Source: Mixophyes australis
Taxonomy: Eukaryota; Chordata; Amphibia; Anura; Limnodynastidae
Direction of reading: 5' to 3'
Assembly (NCBI GenBank): GCA_036250195.1
Contig: JAVHZZ010000001.1
Location: 380,539,907 to 380,603,906, forward strand
DNA length: 64,000 bases
Part shown: one piece after another, positions 32,540 to 45,547 of the stretch
Numbering within the stretch: the first letter of the stretch is position 1
Layout of the letters: every line of letters begins with the position of its first letter
Position numbers and translations under genes: made by a program
The notes under the pieces: generated by a model
Seen by the model: the letters and a program-made list of their open reading frames with translations, nothing else
What the model was told of the DNA's origin: nothing
The model's database searches: none

Positions 32540-34835
32540 TTCTTGTGAAAGACGTAAATTGGGTCAAAAGGATAGAGAACTTACAGTTTATTAAATCTGA
32601 AGGTTATCCGCATATGTGAATACCTAAGTAGTTAAAAAAAATGGTTTGCTAAATATACTCATGCTTTCTTTTGAGAGCGTCTTGGGAGGCTTGCAGGGTT
32701 CCAATAGCTAGGACTTCGGATTTGGATTTTTAAGTTTATATTAGGATGGCTCTGAAGGATGAGGTTAAAACTGGTTATGAGGTCTCGGGGTCAGACACAA
32801 ACAATAGAGTATTGTCAGTGAAAAGGCACAGTTTATGATGCATAGTCCCAATGATCGTACCCATGGTCAGGTCAGACTTTCGTATTCTTTATGCTAAAGG
32901 CTCTATTGCTAGGTCAAATATAAGGAGCGATAGTGGAAACCCTTGCTTTGTGTCATTTGTAGTAGTAAAGAGCAAAGACAAAAAGTCATTGCTATATATG
33001 CGCTCTGAGGGGCAGAATACAGGATAGATTTGGCATTTAGAAAGAGATCAGTAAATCCAGATTTAGATAGAACAGAGGACATATAACCCCAGTGGAGCCT
33101 ATCAAAGACCTTTTCTGCATCAAGAAAGAGAAAGCAGTAACAGGGACTGTCTGCTAGAGGAGTGATGTTTGACTATATTGAGGATCCGTTTAACATTGTC
33201 AGGGACTTGCCTACCAAGCATAAAGCCTACTTGATCTTGCTGTATCAAGTGGGGAAGAATCAAACTTAATTTAATGATAATAACTTTTGCAAAAAATTTT
33301 ATATCAAAAAAATAAGAGCTATAGAGTGACTATTTTGGCAATGAGTGGGATCTTTATCTAGTTTAAGAATTGTGAGGATTTGGGCTTCCAGCATTTCCTT
33401 GTGGAAGATGGAAGTGACGGTGCCGTGATTAAATAGTGCTGTAAATGTTGTTGCCAACTCAGATTGGATAGAAAGAAAAAAGTTATTAGTAAAGCCAACA
33501 GGACCAGGTGCTTTTTTAGAGTATCAATAGCCTATGTACTTCATCATCTGTCCAAGGAGAGCACAAATATTGATTCAAATCCGAGGACAGAGTGCGTCTA
33601 ATAAATGGTGAATAGTATCTGATGTAGGTTGGGGATTTGTGTTATCGGTTTAAAGGTTGTTCAGTTTTCCATAATAGCTGGCAAATTAGTTTGTCTAAAG
33701 GATTGGAGAAATGCTACCCTGATTGTCAGTCAAGCTTTTGATACGGCTGATAGCATTTTCCCTCTGAGCTTTCATGCCAAAAGCCTGCTCGCTCTGCTCC
33801 CCAAGGTATATAATTTCTTCTGAAGTCAGACTATTGCAGCTTGGATGTGAACTAGTGATGTTGACTGCAATTTTTTATGAGCTTCAGTCAAATCTTCTTT
33901 AATCTTACAATTTTGCAGGTTCTTTTATTTTGGGCTTCTAAGCTTACTATTTGATCTTTGTAAGAATTCTGTTTCTCTGTATTTCTAGTTTTAATTCTGG
34001 CAGCAACATGACTCGCTTTGAACATGCACCAAAAGTTGGGTAAAGAGGTATCATTTTGCTTATTAGTGTGCATATAGGATACAAGACTGTCAGTTATGAT
34101 TTGTAACCCATCATTGTCGGATATAATGTAGGCAGCTTATCTCCAGGGTCTAGGGGTACAATTTTTAGTATAAAATTAACAGTGACAAATTAAAGGGGCA
34201 TGATCAGAGAGGAAGGATGTCAATATATGAAAAGTTTTGTTATGACCATCTATCAGTTAGAAAAAGATCTATATGTGAATATGAACTATTGACATAGGAG
34301 AAAAGGTTGAAATAAAAAAACAGTGAGATGCTTCAATCTCCAGGTGTCGTACAGATAATGTTCAGCAAGTGTCTGGAAAAAGGTAGAGGATGCGTTAAGG
34401 TCATGGATGACACATGCTTAGTAGTGGGAGGTTCAATCTAATTTTGATTCAGAGATAAAATTAAAGTCTCTAATGATGAATAAGGCTCCCACTTTATGCA
34501 TTTTCAATGCATAGCTTCTAAAGAAAGAGCAGCTGATCTGAGGTAGGGGCATACCGTGGAACTAGAGTAACTTTTCTAGATCCAAGTTTGCCTACTAAGA
34601 TTAAATAGCATTCAAATTTATCTGCAACTTTTTTCATCAAGCACTAAGAGGAGTTACCAATTAGAATAGTCACACCTTCACATTTAAAGGGACCATTTGA
34701 CAAATAGGAAGTAGGGTATCTATGATTATAAAGCTGAATTAGTCAGGAAATGTGTCTTCTATACAGCAATGATATCTTTGATTTTCATATCTATATATCA
34801 GGAGGATGACCATTCTAGCAAGAGGAGGGAAAGTA
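32540..34835 (-). mobile_element. L1-type LINE (-), ORF2 remnant
   Basis: Minus-strand LINE without visible 5' UTR, ORF1 or 3' tail. The order read downward from 34835 is endonuclease, linker, reverse transcriptase, consistent with one 5'- and 3'-worn ORF2. Frames are all short. The plus-strand ORFs in this span are shadows. Confidence 0.75.
32600..34830 (-). pseudogene. L1-type ORF2: endonuclease and reverse transcriptase, decayed
   Basis: Read on the minus strand. Near 34450 the text IIRDFNFI is the endonuclease GDFN block with Gly changed to Arg. Near 32900-32950 NDTKQGFPLSLLIFDLAIEPLA is the reverse-transcriptase block usually ending GTRQGCPLSP...F. Near 32790-32840 LCLFTDNTLLFVSDPE is the catalytic FADD box, changed to FTDN, so the second catalytic Asp is lost. 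NYLGIHI near 32625 continues into the thumb region. The quoted blocks are in different frames. The catalytic change plus the frameshifts make it inactive. Confidence 0.7.
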
Positions 34836-35399
34836 TAAACTAAGGGAGAACTAGAAATAGTTTCCATAACAGGAAACTAGATATTTTACTACAAGTAACG
34901 TGTAGTAATAAAGTTGTTAGCAAGTGGAGAGAGAGGCCAGGTCTGGCCCAGTCTGACAACACAGCACATCCAGTGTGGTTCAGAGAACATGGAGGATTAC
35001 ATAGAGACAGCCTAAATGTTCTCTGTGTATTTCTAGGCATACTCCAAGCAATGTAACAAACATACCCGCACAGGATAAAGACAAACCTGATGTCCTCTCA
35101 TTCATATGATTAATAAAATATAATATAATTAAGCTAAACCAAGCAGTATTTTAGATAAAAAATGGAAACCTTTATTAAATTTAAAGATGTAGTATTAGGT
35201 TGGACATTGGTGTTATGTTGACACTTTTGCATAGTGCACCTCTGTGCAATTCTGAGCAGTGCAGACAATCACTGTAATCTACACAGAACCTGTCTTTCCC
35301 TGAGCATCATTATCATCAGACTCTCTTTTTTAATATGTACGGGAGTTAGTAGCTAGGACAGTGTCAGTTTGAAATCTGTAATCTACTGTAATTGCAGAC

Positions 35400-35400
<1 letters not shown>
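34836..35400. other. No gene recognised
   Basis: AT-rich, short frames only. Confidence 0.4.
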
Positions 35401-35459
<59 letters not shown>

Positions 35460-35476
35460 CACATATATACCTATAT

Positions 35477-35548
<72 letters not shown>
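35401..35548. repeat. Double (TA)n microsatellite
   Basis: Two pure TA runs (35401-35455 and 35479-35548) separated by a short imperfect stretch with ACACATATATACC. Confidence 0.97.
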
Positions 35549-37020
35549 TTTATCTCTCAACTGGAAGGTGGACAATATATATATTTATATATAACCTTGA
35601 CCCTAACCGTAGTTTGCCTAATAATGCTGTGTTGGGTGACCACATATCTAGTACCTATGGGAAGGACGAGTTTTGAAATATGAGCCTAAAACAGAAATCT
35701 TTGCATTATATTCGCTCATACAAAATATTTTTGTGCATCATATCTGTGTTAGCCAAACTGTTAAATTCACATATTCATACAAACTGCCCTAATTATTTAG
35801 CTCATCTGTAGCAGAAGCAATCTCAGGAGGACATCAGAATTGTAGCAGATGGAAAGCTTGGCATGCAACTGCAAGCAAAAGATGGAGAATTAGTGTGCTC
35901 ATATTCCAAGATGCATACCTCATCCAACAATATTGTAGTAAAAACAACACATTACTTTTTATGTGCATTTTAATAAAAACAGTATAATTGTAGATTTTTT
36001 CTAAATAGAATGAATATTTGAAAACAGATTGGTAAAAATACAGTGTAACAAATGGAAACAATACGGCAAAATTGATAGTATTAATTAGGCTTACATACAT
36101 AAGGTATTCTATTTTAAACTTAAAACAAAGCTGAAGACCCAAAACGAATCCATAAAATCTCACCAACAAACGTGTAATGTCTTATCCCAGTTAATAAGTA
36201 GATGTTAAGCTACGGCTATGAAATTGCTAAAATGGACATCATAAAGGGGTAAAAAATAATTTGGACTTTTAACTACATTGAAATACAAGCATAATTCCAT
36301 AACTAAACCTAAAAGTGAAAATAGCACATTGATAACTTAGACATTGTACACAAAGTAAACAAAGTTGAAAAAAAAAAATTAAAATTGTTGAAATGCAAAA
36401 TAAGGATTGTAACTAAAACAGAAAAATGTTCAAATACTTTTATGTAAGCAAGGAAACAAAAATGTATTTGCTTTGCACTAGGGATATTTTAAGATGTTAC
36501 TTGTTGTAAACTTTCTGAACTATATAACCATGTGAAAAGTGAAATTGCAACTAAAGAAACATCTTAACACTATACAGTGGGTAATACGAAAAGCAAGCAC
36601 ATTTTACATATAAAAATATCTAGGGTTCATTTTTAGAACTTACTACTGTGCATACAAAGGGGGAGTTAACAATGGTGACTTATTCATTCAGATATACATC
36701 ATAAATTATAAGGTATTTGTCCCCTCTCAAACCTGCAAAAAACATACATGCCTTTAAAGCTTTGTATGACATTAATATGTATATTAATACTTATATGGAT
36801 ACTACAGCACAACAAATATTTTTTTTAGTTGCTAAAGATATTGAATAAATTTAGGGTATTTTGTGGTTGCTGAATTCAAAAAGAAAATATTGTTTTCAAA
36901 TTGGCTCTAGATCTTGAAGTAACGGATACCCTCAATTAATAGGGAATTTAGCCATAACTTGTGCATATATAAATCTACCAAAACATTCTAGAAGGTGATA
37001 CATGTGATAAGTCTAGAAAC
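35549..37020. other. AT-rich, no gene recognised
   Basis: Very AT-rich. The 111-codon minus-strand frame at 35834-36169 is Phe/Leu/Tyr-rich, as expected by chance at this composition. Confidence 0.45.
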
Positions 37021-37024
37021 TTCC

Positions 37025-37260
37025 CCCACCGTATATAAGTGACCGGTCACCCAACCACCAGTCAGTTGGCAGTTGAGCGGTTCGCCTTTTCTATTGTGTT
37101 TTTTTTGTTTCGGCTTCATGTAAAATATTTGCATACATATAATTAGTGTAAATAAGTTAAGTTGTATAAGGGGTGGTTGCAGTGACAATTTGTATATATA
37201 GTGTGTGTCAAGTAACAATAAAATCAATGCAAAAACAAATAAAAAACTTCAGACTTTGAC
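37025..37260 (+). promoter_or_regulatory. Candidate promoter before the 37-kb gene remnant
   Basis: TATATAAG at about 37031 is followed some 25-30 bp on by CCAGTCAGTTGGCAG, which fits an initiator. An AATAAAATC word lies at 37215, shortly before an ATG at 37262. The arrangement would suit a retroelement-like or retroposed leader. This is pattern reading only. Confidence 0.3.
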
Positions 37261-37261
37261 A

Positions 37262-37960
37262 TGCAAGCTTATCGTGCGTATTTTGGTGTGAAGCCTGCAG
37301 GCCAAGGCAAGGAAAATTTTAAACTTTGGTGTACCTATGGTGTGGCTAGAGCTGAACAATCACCACAACGATTGTTATTTTTGTATGGTTAATATGATAT
37401 GTTTCAATCGATGCAAGAAACTCTAGTGAGGTTTTCTTGATTTGGAAACAGCAAGGCAACCTGTGCCAAACAGAGAAGACCAGCATTTACCAGACTGTAT
37501 GACCTTCCATTGTCAAATGTAGAAGAAACTCAGGCCTTCAGGAAGTGAATATGAAGGAAGCATTTCAACACCTCAGCAGTTCTCCCAAGAAGAACTCAAT
37601 GATTTGATACGAGACCTCAGTCTGTCAAAACATGCCTCCGAACGGTTAACATGCAGACTAAAAGAAAAGAAGTGTCTACACCCAGAAACTAAATTAATAG
37701 TTTATTTGACAAGAGAGGTAGGACTTCTTCCTTACTTCAGCCAAGATGAAGAACATGTATACTGCAATAACATCCTTGGGTTTCTCCTTCAAATGGAAAG
37801 GGAATAATAACCAGAAGATGGGTTGGATTTTTATAGACAGAAAAAGCTTGAAATGTGTTTTATTGTACAGTGGTAACGATATGCATTTCTTCCAATTGCT
37901 CACTTAACAAAATTCAAAGAAGTGCAAAGTTACCCCAAAAGTACTTTATTCTGAGTGGCA
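37262..37960 (+). pseudogene. Broken copy of an uncharacterised animal protein family
   Basis: The pieces in order, across frames, are: QAYRAYFGVKPAGQGKENF (from 37262), RRPAFTRLYDLPLSNVEET, then a 67-codon frame at 37604-37807 with IRDLSLSKHASERL, CRLKEKKCLHPETK, LPYFSQDEEHVYCNNILGF, then after two stops WIFIDRKSLKCVLLYSGN. I recall this succession (AYFG...GDQDK..., F-S-Q-x-E-LNDLIRDL-x-LSK, RLKEKN, FSxE...VYCNN, WRLFIDSSKRSLKxVLLHNGN) from a large set of uncharacterised proteins in hydra, arthropods and fish. I know no function and do not infer one. Frameshifts, stops and the loss of the GDQDK word show it is dead. It has no visible introns, so it may be a retrocopy or part of an unnamed mobile element. 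Confidence 0.6.
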
Positions 37961-37992
37961 AAAAATGGGTGTTGACCTAATTGTGGAATACA

Positions 37993-38311
37993 GCTAATTA
38001 TATAGTGCCACTAATTCTGCAACGCTGCATAGAAACCTCACCCACATCAGCCCCTGCCCCATTGTAGCTCCGAGTCTAAATTCCCTAACATATACACATA
38101 CACACACAGAGACAGAGACACTAAGGTCATCTTGATAGTAGCCAATTAACCTACTAGTATAGTTTTGGAGTGTGGGAGGAAACTGGAACCCCCGGAGGAA
38201 ACCCACGAAAACACAGGGAGAGCATACAAACTCCACACAGATAAGACCATGGACAGGAAATAAACTGCTGTGCAGTAGAAGTGCTAACCACCAAGCCACC
38301 GTGCTGTGCAC
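37993..38311 (-). mobile_element. tRNA-like SINE, antisense, tail lost
   Basis: Same family as 18601-18983. On the plus strand it begins TATATAGTGCCACTAATTCTG and passes ATTGTAGCTCCGAGTCTAAA, AGCCAATTAACCTAC and GGAGTGTGGGAGGAAACTGG, ending CACCAAGCCACCGTGC. The (ATC)n tail is absent. It lies directly after the 37-kb pseudogene. Confidence 0.85.
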
Positions 38312-39637
38312 ATTACATATACATATATAACGATACATTCCTTTATATATTGTGAGTTATCCAATCATATGTTAAGTCTTGATGTATACTATACAACTGA
38401 TAGGATAAATCACTGACATACTCTGTAACTCACCAGTAAGTCTTCAAAACAGGCCCTTTTACACTTTAGCAAAGTTAAAAGATACCTAATAGTGAGTGAT
38501 TGAGAAAAAAGCAGTGCCTCCCCCTAGTAATGCTTTAATTAATCACATTTGGTACATTTCTTCTATGGAATACATTTATGGTTTATTAAACAATACTATT
38601 AAGACATATCATACATTTTGTGAGCCCTGGCACCAATTGAATAACTCTGCTATCCATAGTTTGTTAAAAAGTTTTATAGAGATGTCTATGCTAGTATCTG
38701 TCAGATAACACCCTCTCTGTTATTACAACATTTCTTCCTCACCCCTTCGTTTCTTTTATCAAGCTCGTTCTTTTTATATGTCAGTTATAAATACAAACAG
38801 TAATGTATTTTATAAATCAAAGAGTAATTTTATTGAAAGATTACAAGTTTACACTTTTGTAAAACACTCTTAATGTTGTTTATTAATTATTTAATACTCT
38901 TCTTCTTAATTTTATTAAGTATTGTTGTTTGTGTGATTTTGGTTTGCTGCTATAATAAATAAGGAAATGTAAAAAACAATATTGGCTCATCGGTAAGTCA
39001 TATGTAAATTTACCTTCACAGTCAAAATACAAAATGTAATCTTCTGCAATTCATTGAATAAAAGAAAATGTGATTGTGGGCAGAAATAAATGTGCTGGTT
39101 AATTTTAGGGCAGTTATAAAAATAATGATTAGACTGTTTCCAGTAATGTTGACAATGAAAGAGCAAATACACTGTCACTGACCTCTAACATTATTATTGT
39201 GAGTAACTGATTCCAGAAAATACACTGTATAACTTTTACTTGGCAAGGTTACACAAATATTTTGACATAAAGAACGCATTGATTAAACACTTTTATGAAT
39301 CATTATTAAATGTGTAATTCATTTTTTCCTCTTTATGCTTTGGCTTATTTTGATTGTTATTACTAGGCAACTAAGCCATAAAATATGTATCAATTGTTGT
39401 ACAGCATAAAACAAAATCTTCAATACTTAGCTAACAAAACTGTTACACATACAATGTAACAAATATAGGTTGTATTTTTTTTCACTTTTCTCTAACTTTC
39501 TATAATTCTTTTTTTATAACATGAATTGTTGTTGTCAGCCCAAGTTGTTAGTAAAACAATATAGCATGTTGAGTAATATGAGATCTATGAAACAAAGTAC
39601 AATAATTTTTATTAACTTCACAGGGTTCATCTCCTAG
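38312..39637. other. AT-rich, no gene recognised
   Basis: No long frame or repeat boundary. Several TAAT-rich patches resemble those at 8.6 kb. Confidence 0.45.
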
Positions 39638-39833
39638 GTGTAAATGTATCAAATTGTGAGTTTCTGGTGGGTTTGAAAAGTGGAGATGTTGCCTAGAGTA
39701 ACCAATCAGATTCTAGTTATCATTTATTTAGTACATTCTGCAAAATTATATTATCTGCTGATTGGTTGCTATAGGCAACATCTACACTTTTCAAACCTGC
39801 CGGAAATTGACAGCTTGATACATTTATCTCCTA
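39638..39833. mobile_element. MITE with long inverted arms
   Basis: Arms of roughly 75 bp: the left has TAAATGTATCAAATTG, GTTTGAAAAGTGGAGATG and TTGCCTAGAGTAACCAATCAG. The right, inverted, has TAAATGTATCAAGCTG, GTTTGAAAAGTGTAGATG and TTGCCTATAGCAACCAATCAG. The centre is about 40 bp. The terminal word GTAAATGTATCAAGCTG is shared with the Harbinger element starting near 62757, its likely source of transposase. Confidence 0.8.
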
Positions 39834-40235
39834 GTATTGCAAACGTGTATCAGGCTAATAGTGTCTTGTTAAGCAAAAATACTTTTGAGAGATTTAAAAA
39901 TGCTGGAGTAAGTTGCCAGTTTTATGGAGATTGTAACACACTTTTGCTGCCAAGGGAGTAACTGTAATGAAACCTAAAAAAGTGAGTAGTAGGGCTGCAA
40001 TATACAATTTATTATATTATCCCAATATGAATTGTTAAAGATGGTAAAAATATAGTGATTGAAAGATTTTCAAATGGCTGAAAGACTAATGTGCAAACGG
40101 TTAAAGCAAAACAATAGGCATAATAATGCAAATAGAAATGCAGTAAAAACACTTTTGAATATTGAAATCGAACATGAATGTGATCTTACTGTAAAAGTAG
40201 TGTTAGTGACTATGTACTGTCCTTGGAAAGAGATT

Positions 40236-40470
40236 TAGGGGGAAATTTACTAAAGTGTGTGGTCATCCAAATCACAGGTTTTCATGCTATTTGACATGCG
40301 GTTTGTAACCCACACGATTTTCTAAAAGCAGAACCACAAAGCAATTGCAAATTGGAGAACTTGCTAAATATACAAACTGCCTAATTTATCAAGTGGTGGT
40401 TTGCCAAGCTACAGGGCAAACCGCCTTTAAATACTAAAAAATGAAATGGTTTGGTAGGGGAGTAAGGTCA
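40236..40470. repeat. Possible MITE fragment
   Basis: GGGGGAAATTTACTAAAG at 40238 looks like a transposon terminus similar in style to GGGGTAAATGTATCAA. Repeated words GCGGTTTG/GTGGTTTGCC follow. No inverted partner end was found. Confidence 0.35.
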
Positions 40471-40960
40471 AACCATGTGCTGTTTCACATATGCATTAAT
40501 AATATTTCTTTCAACTTTTTAGATCTTATGATTTTTGACCAAAATGAATAAAAATTACAGATTCCATTGCATATATCCAGGCAGTCATCACTGGTTAAAA
40601 AAATACATCCACATGCAGTTTATAGACGTTCAAAGGATTTGTAAGGTTGTAGAAGTCTTGGAGCATCAATTGAGGAAAACAAAAGAACAATTCTTGGAGT
40701 AAGGCTATGTTGAGGTTTTGGTTTTGAAAGTATCTAATAAAGTCCTGGCGGTAAATGTCTAAAGTGCCGATTTCTGTAAGTATTCGGAAATCTTCTATTC
40801 TTCAGTTCAAAGGACCCCCAAAATAAATCCACTGGAACAGGCTTGGCAAAACAAGAAACCAATTACAAACTAAAAGACTCTGTTCTTCTATGGAAGAACA
40901 CATAACTCTGAATGATAAATAAATAGACGTGATGTCTATTTATACTGCAGAGGCTTTCAA
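40471..40960. other. No gene recognised
   Basis: Short frames only; no repeat structure seen. Confidence 0.4.
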
Positions 40961-40961
40961 T

Positions 40962-41205
40962 GAATGCATGGGAAATCCTCTGCTACAGTGCTACCCACCC
41001 CGGCCTAGTGCTGATTGCGGTGAAGTCAGGGGACCCCATGCATTTTTACACACTGATTTCGACACAACCAGCAGTAGTCTGGCAGCACTAGCGTTAATAC
41101 TATTTAGAGGGGGGATACCATGCATGGCTTTAAAAAATCTGTTCATTAGAGAGCCAGTGGGTCTGCCAGCCGTAATGCCAGCAGACCCGCCGGCTAACAT
41201 AGACT
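40962..41205 (+). repeat. Dispersed repeat, family shared with 20.4 kb
   Basis: GC-richer island with CCCGGCCTAGTGCTG, GGGGACCCCATGCAT, a GCACTAGCGTTAATAC word, GGGATACCATGCAT, then an A-run, and later CAGCAGACCCGCCGGC. Its centre matches the inverse of 20381-20520. The overlapping plus and minus frames here are by-products. Confidence 0.5.
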
Positions 41206-41709
41206 AGCCCTAGAACTGGAGCAAGAGATACAGGTGAAATGGAAGGTTACTTCCACGGACGTAGATCTTGCTATGGCTGTGTACACTCATGTTTGGCATG
41301 CCCACACTGTACAGTCACTACACGCCCCTACCTCGCCCCAATCACTCCCCTTTATTGTAAGCTGTAATAAGTCCTTCTTCCGTGCATTAGAGCGTGGAAA
41401 AGGGCTATTTTATCACCCGTATGTGGCAGTTATTAGCATGGGCAAAATTATTTTTAGCACAATACGCTCAAAACTGGCAAATACGTGCCCTAAAGAATCA
41501 GGCCTGTTATGTTTTTGCAATATAACATGTTCAATTTGTGTCTTTAGAATAATCACAATAATTATTATGTAAAGAACAAAATAATACTAATGAAATAAAA
41601 AATTAGATACTCTAAACTCTAAAACACACATATGTTTGAAACAGTGCTGGAAGAACTTGTTATAATATAGAAAATACTTCATGTCATATATTGTCACATT
41701 AAATACACA
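41206..41709. other. No gene recognised
   Basis: The stretch ends near 41506 with AAAGAATCAGGCCTG, a word typical of the edges of old DNA-transposon repeats in this window (compare 55003, 61090). Not resolved further. Confidence 0.35.
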
Positions 41710-41714
41710 GTATG

Positions 41715-42381
41715 TGTCAGGCGCCATCTCTGCACTAACACTAGGTGCAGGAGACAGTCACCTATACGCTGCCGATCACCGCACCTCATTGCCTAGCAAC
41801 ATGACGCTGTATTGTTTTTTCCGGCACGCTGTGAGTGCGCATGCGCTGTATGCCACGTGTCCTGCTGCTAGGAAACGGGATGCTTTGCACTCATCTGTTG
41901 GCAGTTAGCACCAAAATTCCTTCACCCAATCAGGGTGCCTCTTGCTGCTTATATAGAAGCCTCTGGCACCTATGGGTGCCAGAGTATTGGTGCACTATCT
42001 TGCTCCGGCACTTAACTGTGGTTCCTGTATCCTTTATATATCTGACTCGGCTTGGATTCTTCTTCTATTCTCCTGGTTCCATTCTGGTACCTCATTGCTC
42101 ATTTTGGTTTGACTCCTGGCATGCCCTGACTATTCTCTGGATCCTTCCTGTGTAATGTACTGCTATGTTGGTTTTGACCCGGATTGTTCTAGTATGCCTG
42201 ACTACTCCCGTCACTCTGCAGTTAACTGTCTCCAAGAACCATGACCTGCGTATCCCTTTCAGCAAAGCCAAAACTCCCTTGCGGGGGTTCCTGCTGAATA
42301 CTAGGGGTACATTAGTCTCCATGCCTCCATGTTCAGTTGCATCAATACTGGCTAGCGGCTACTTCTGCTAATTCCGTGACA
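41715..42381 (+). mobile_element. Solo LTR, 667 bp, Gypsy-like
   Basis: The ends are TGTCAGGCGCC and TTCCGTGACA, flanked by GTATG (41710-41714) and GTACG (42382-42386), a 5-bp duplication with one change. Inside are a GTGCGCATGCGCTG palindrome (about 41837), CCAATCA (41927) and TTATATAG (41949), the order of a polymerase II promoter, then a pyrimidine-rich part with CTGGTTCC/CTGGTACC words. No coding sequence adjoins it on either side, so it is a recombined single LTR. The frames crossing it are incidental. Confidence 0.82.
41927..41957 (+). promoter_or_regulatory. CCAAT and TATA boxes of the solo LTR
   Basis: CCAATCA at 41927 and TTATATAGAAG at 41948, about 20 bp apart, in the U3-like first third of the LTR. 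If still active it would drive transcription rightward, but there is no gene there. Confidence 0.5.
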
Positions 42382-42386
42382 GTACG

Positions 42387-43795
42387 TTCTCATATGTAGG
42401 TCCTGAAGATGGCAACAGTGAATAAGAGCATGGAGCCGAAGAAGATACCAGGTGTTACATGTTTGTTCTTTGATAAATCTGGATAACTGATATTATAGGG
42501 TTGGAAAATTATCTGTCTGCTTTCCATCATGCATCTTTATGCAAGTTTTACAGCTTTTTTTATTAGCTTTTTCTTAGCTCCGTAAGGACATGTTTTGTAT
42601 TTTAGTGTTATGTAATGAACTCGTTTGAATCTGGAACATTGTCAAGGTTTGTGAAATAAAGAACTGCATTTTTTTACTTTTCCTTCCTCTTCCTTGCTGG
42701 CTTTGATCTGGTCAAGACTTTCTGTTTTTTGGTCTTGAGAGTGCAAACACAACCCATTAACGATGATTGAACTTTCTTCATCTTGTATAACACCACAAGG
42801 TTCTGTAAAAATTTCATGAAGTAAGTGCAAAAGTGCTGCCACTGTGTTTATGGCAATATTGCATCCTACAGTGGACTTTATCTTAATGCAGATGTTCAAC
42901 AGTCAAACGGTGTTAACATTTTGTTAAGTTTTCACATAGTGACAAACTTTTCACATGCCAGAGAGTCTGCATGTACTAAAATACATGGTACACTACATTA
43001 CAGTATACGATGCCTACACATAATGTTCACTCTGACAGATGCCCCCAAAATGTTGCAATATAAAGAGCAACAATAGCAAATGAGCTGCAAAATTCAGGTG
43101 TTCACATGAGTAGACAAGTGGGTGGTACTATGTAAAAGTCCTATTTGACTAAAACCCACATTATAAGTATCAATTCATTGTATTTCACAGTATAATCTGT
43201 ATTCATTAATCCAGTATGGCTCTGCTCCAATCTATTTAACTTTGTCTTTTGATCATTGACAGAGAGTTAAGGACTCTGGTGGATGTATTAAGTTGTGAGA
43301 ATGGTGAGCTTTATGCGGGCCAAAAAATATGATTGTTAAAAAGTCATCAAGACATAAAAAATCTCTGACAGTAGCATATAATATGAGGTGTCAATGCAAT
43401 TGGAACTGTGCTCCCACTGAGTACACTGTACTGTAGTACTGTACAATACAATCACGTTTGTTAACAATGCTAGCTTGTCTATGCTGTACATATGTTTTTC
43501 ACACATAACTTTCCATGTGATATGTGATGTGAACAAAGAGACAAGTGTTGTTTGTGCTTGTATTAGCATTTTTGGCAATTACTGTTCATGCTTTTCATAG
43601 AAAGAATCACTCATATCCTCCTGGAACAAAATGATGTGACTTGCACACAGATCTAATAAATCTGATCTATGTACAGGAAAAATGCAATTACCCAATACAC
43701 AGCAATACTATAAAATCACTGGTCATTTCTCATATACCTCCTCAAATGTAGTGGATATGTTAATGTATATAAAATACTCTAGTAGCAGACACCAT
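42387..43795. other. No gene recognised
   Basis: AT-rich DNA with short frames without domains. Confidence 0.45.
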
Positions 43796-44111
43796 GGGCC
43801 TCATTTACAATTAGGAGGACAACAACTAAAAGGGGGAAATTTGATCCTGGACAAACCATGTGGTAGTTTAAGAGCTGAAACTGCATTTATTTATTTTTGC
43901 ATGCAGGAAAAATACTGGTTGCTTTTCCATATAACACACACACATATTGGACAGCTTTATATTTACATTACAATTTATAGTTGAGCTAGAATACACCCCA
44001 TTCCAACTCTTAATCTGTCCGCACATTTTAAATGTGCCCATGCAGTGCAAGATGGTTTTGTCAAGGTGCAAATTTTCTCCTTTTTATTTGTTCCTAATGC
44101 TAAATGAGGTC
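43796..44111 (+). repeat. Dispersed DNA repeat, inverted relative at 60.8 kb
   Basis: It begins GGGCCTCATTTACAATTAGG and has TACTGGTTGCTTTTCC, GCTTTATATTTACATTAC, CTGTCCGCACATTTTAAATG and TGCAAGATGGTTTTG, ending near CTAAATGAGG. The minus strand of 60835-61100 carries the same words in the same order. The inverse-repeat edges suggest a non-autonomous DNA transposon. Confidence 0.65.
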
Positions 44112-45248
<1,137 letters not shown>

Positions 45249-45249
45249 T

Positions 45250-45440
45250 GTCCTCGCCCTCTACCTGTAGACTGTAAGCTCTCATGAGCAGGGCCCTCTC
45301 TACTCTCTGCACCTCCTTCATCAACTTGTACTTTTATGTTTTTATATTCAGTTTCTCTTTGGTATGATTTGTGACTTTAAATGTCTGGCATAGTGGAGCT
45401 TTGTGGTACCTTACAAATAGATCATGATGATATGAAGGCA
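45250..45440 (+). mobile_element. L2 LINE 3' UTR fragment (+)
   Basis: GACTGTAAGCTCTCATGAGC followed by AGGGCCCTCTCTACTC, and farther on GGAGCTTTGTGGTACCTTAC with a short GAT tail, are hallmarks of L2-type 3' ends. Severely 5'-truncated; the (TA)n array adjoins the break. Confidence 0.7.
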
Positions 45441-45547
45441 TTATGTCACAGTCTTAATGTTGGACAATGATTCATGCCACACTGAGACTTAGGGTCACAA
45501 ATCCCAAAATCTACAGGCTTTTAACAACTTTCAACTGGTAAACACTA

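Noticed and set aside
35369..35683. 104-codon Tyr/Ile frame, and similar ones at 0.4, 44.6 and 45.1 kb
   Set aside because: They are translations of (TA)n microsatellites.
39630..39834. 8-bp direct repeat TCTCCTAG as a target duplication of the MITE
   Set aside because: The right copy overlaps the element's own terminal repeat, and the ends match a Harbinger-type element, which makes 3-bp duplications. I therefore do not claim a TSD.
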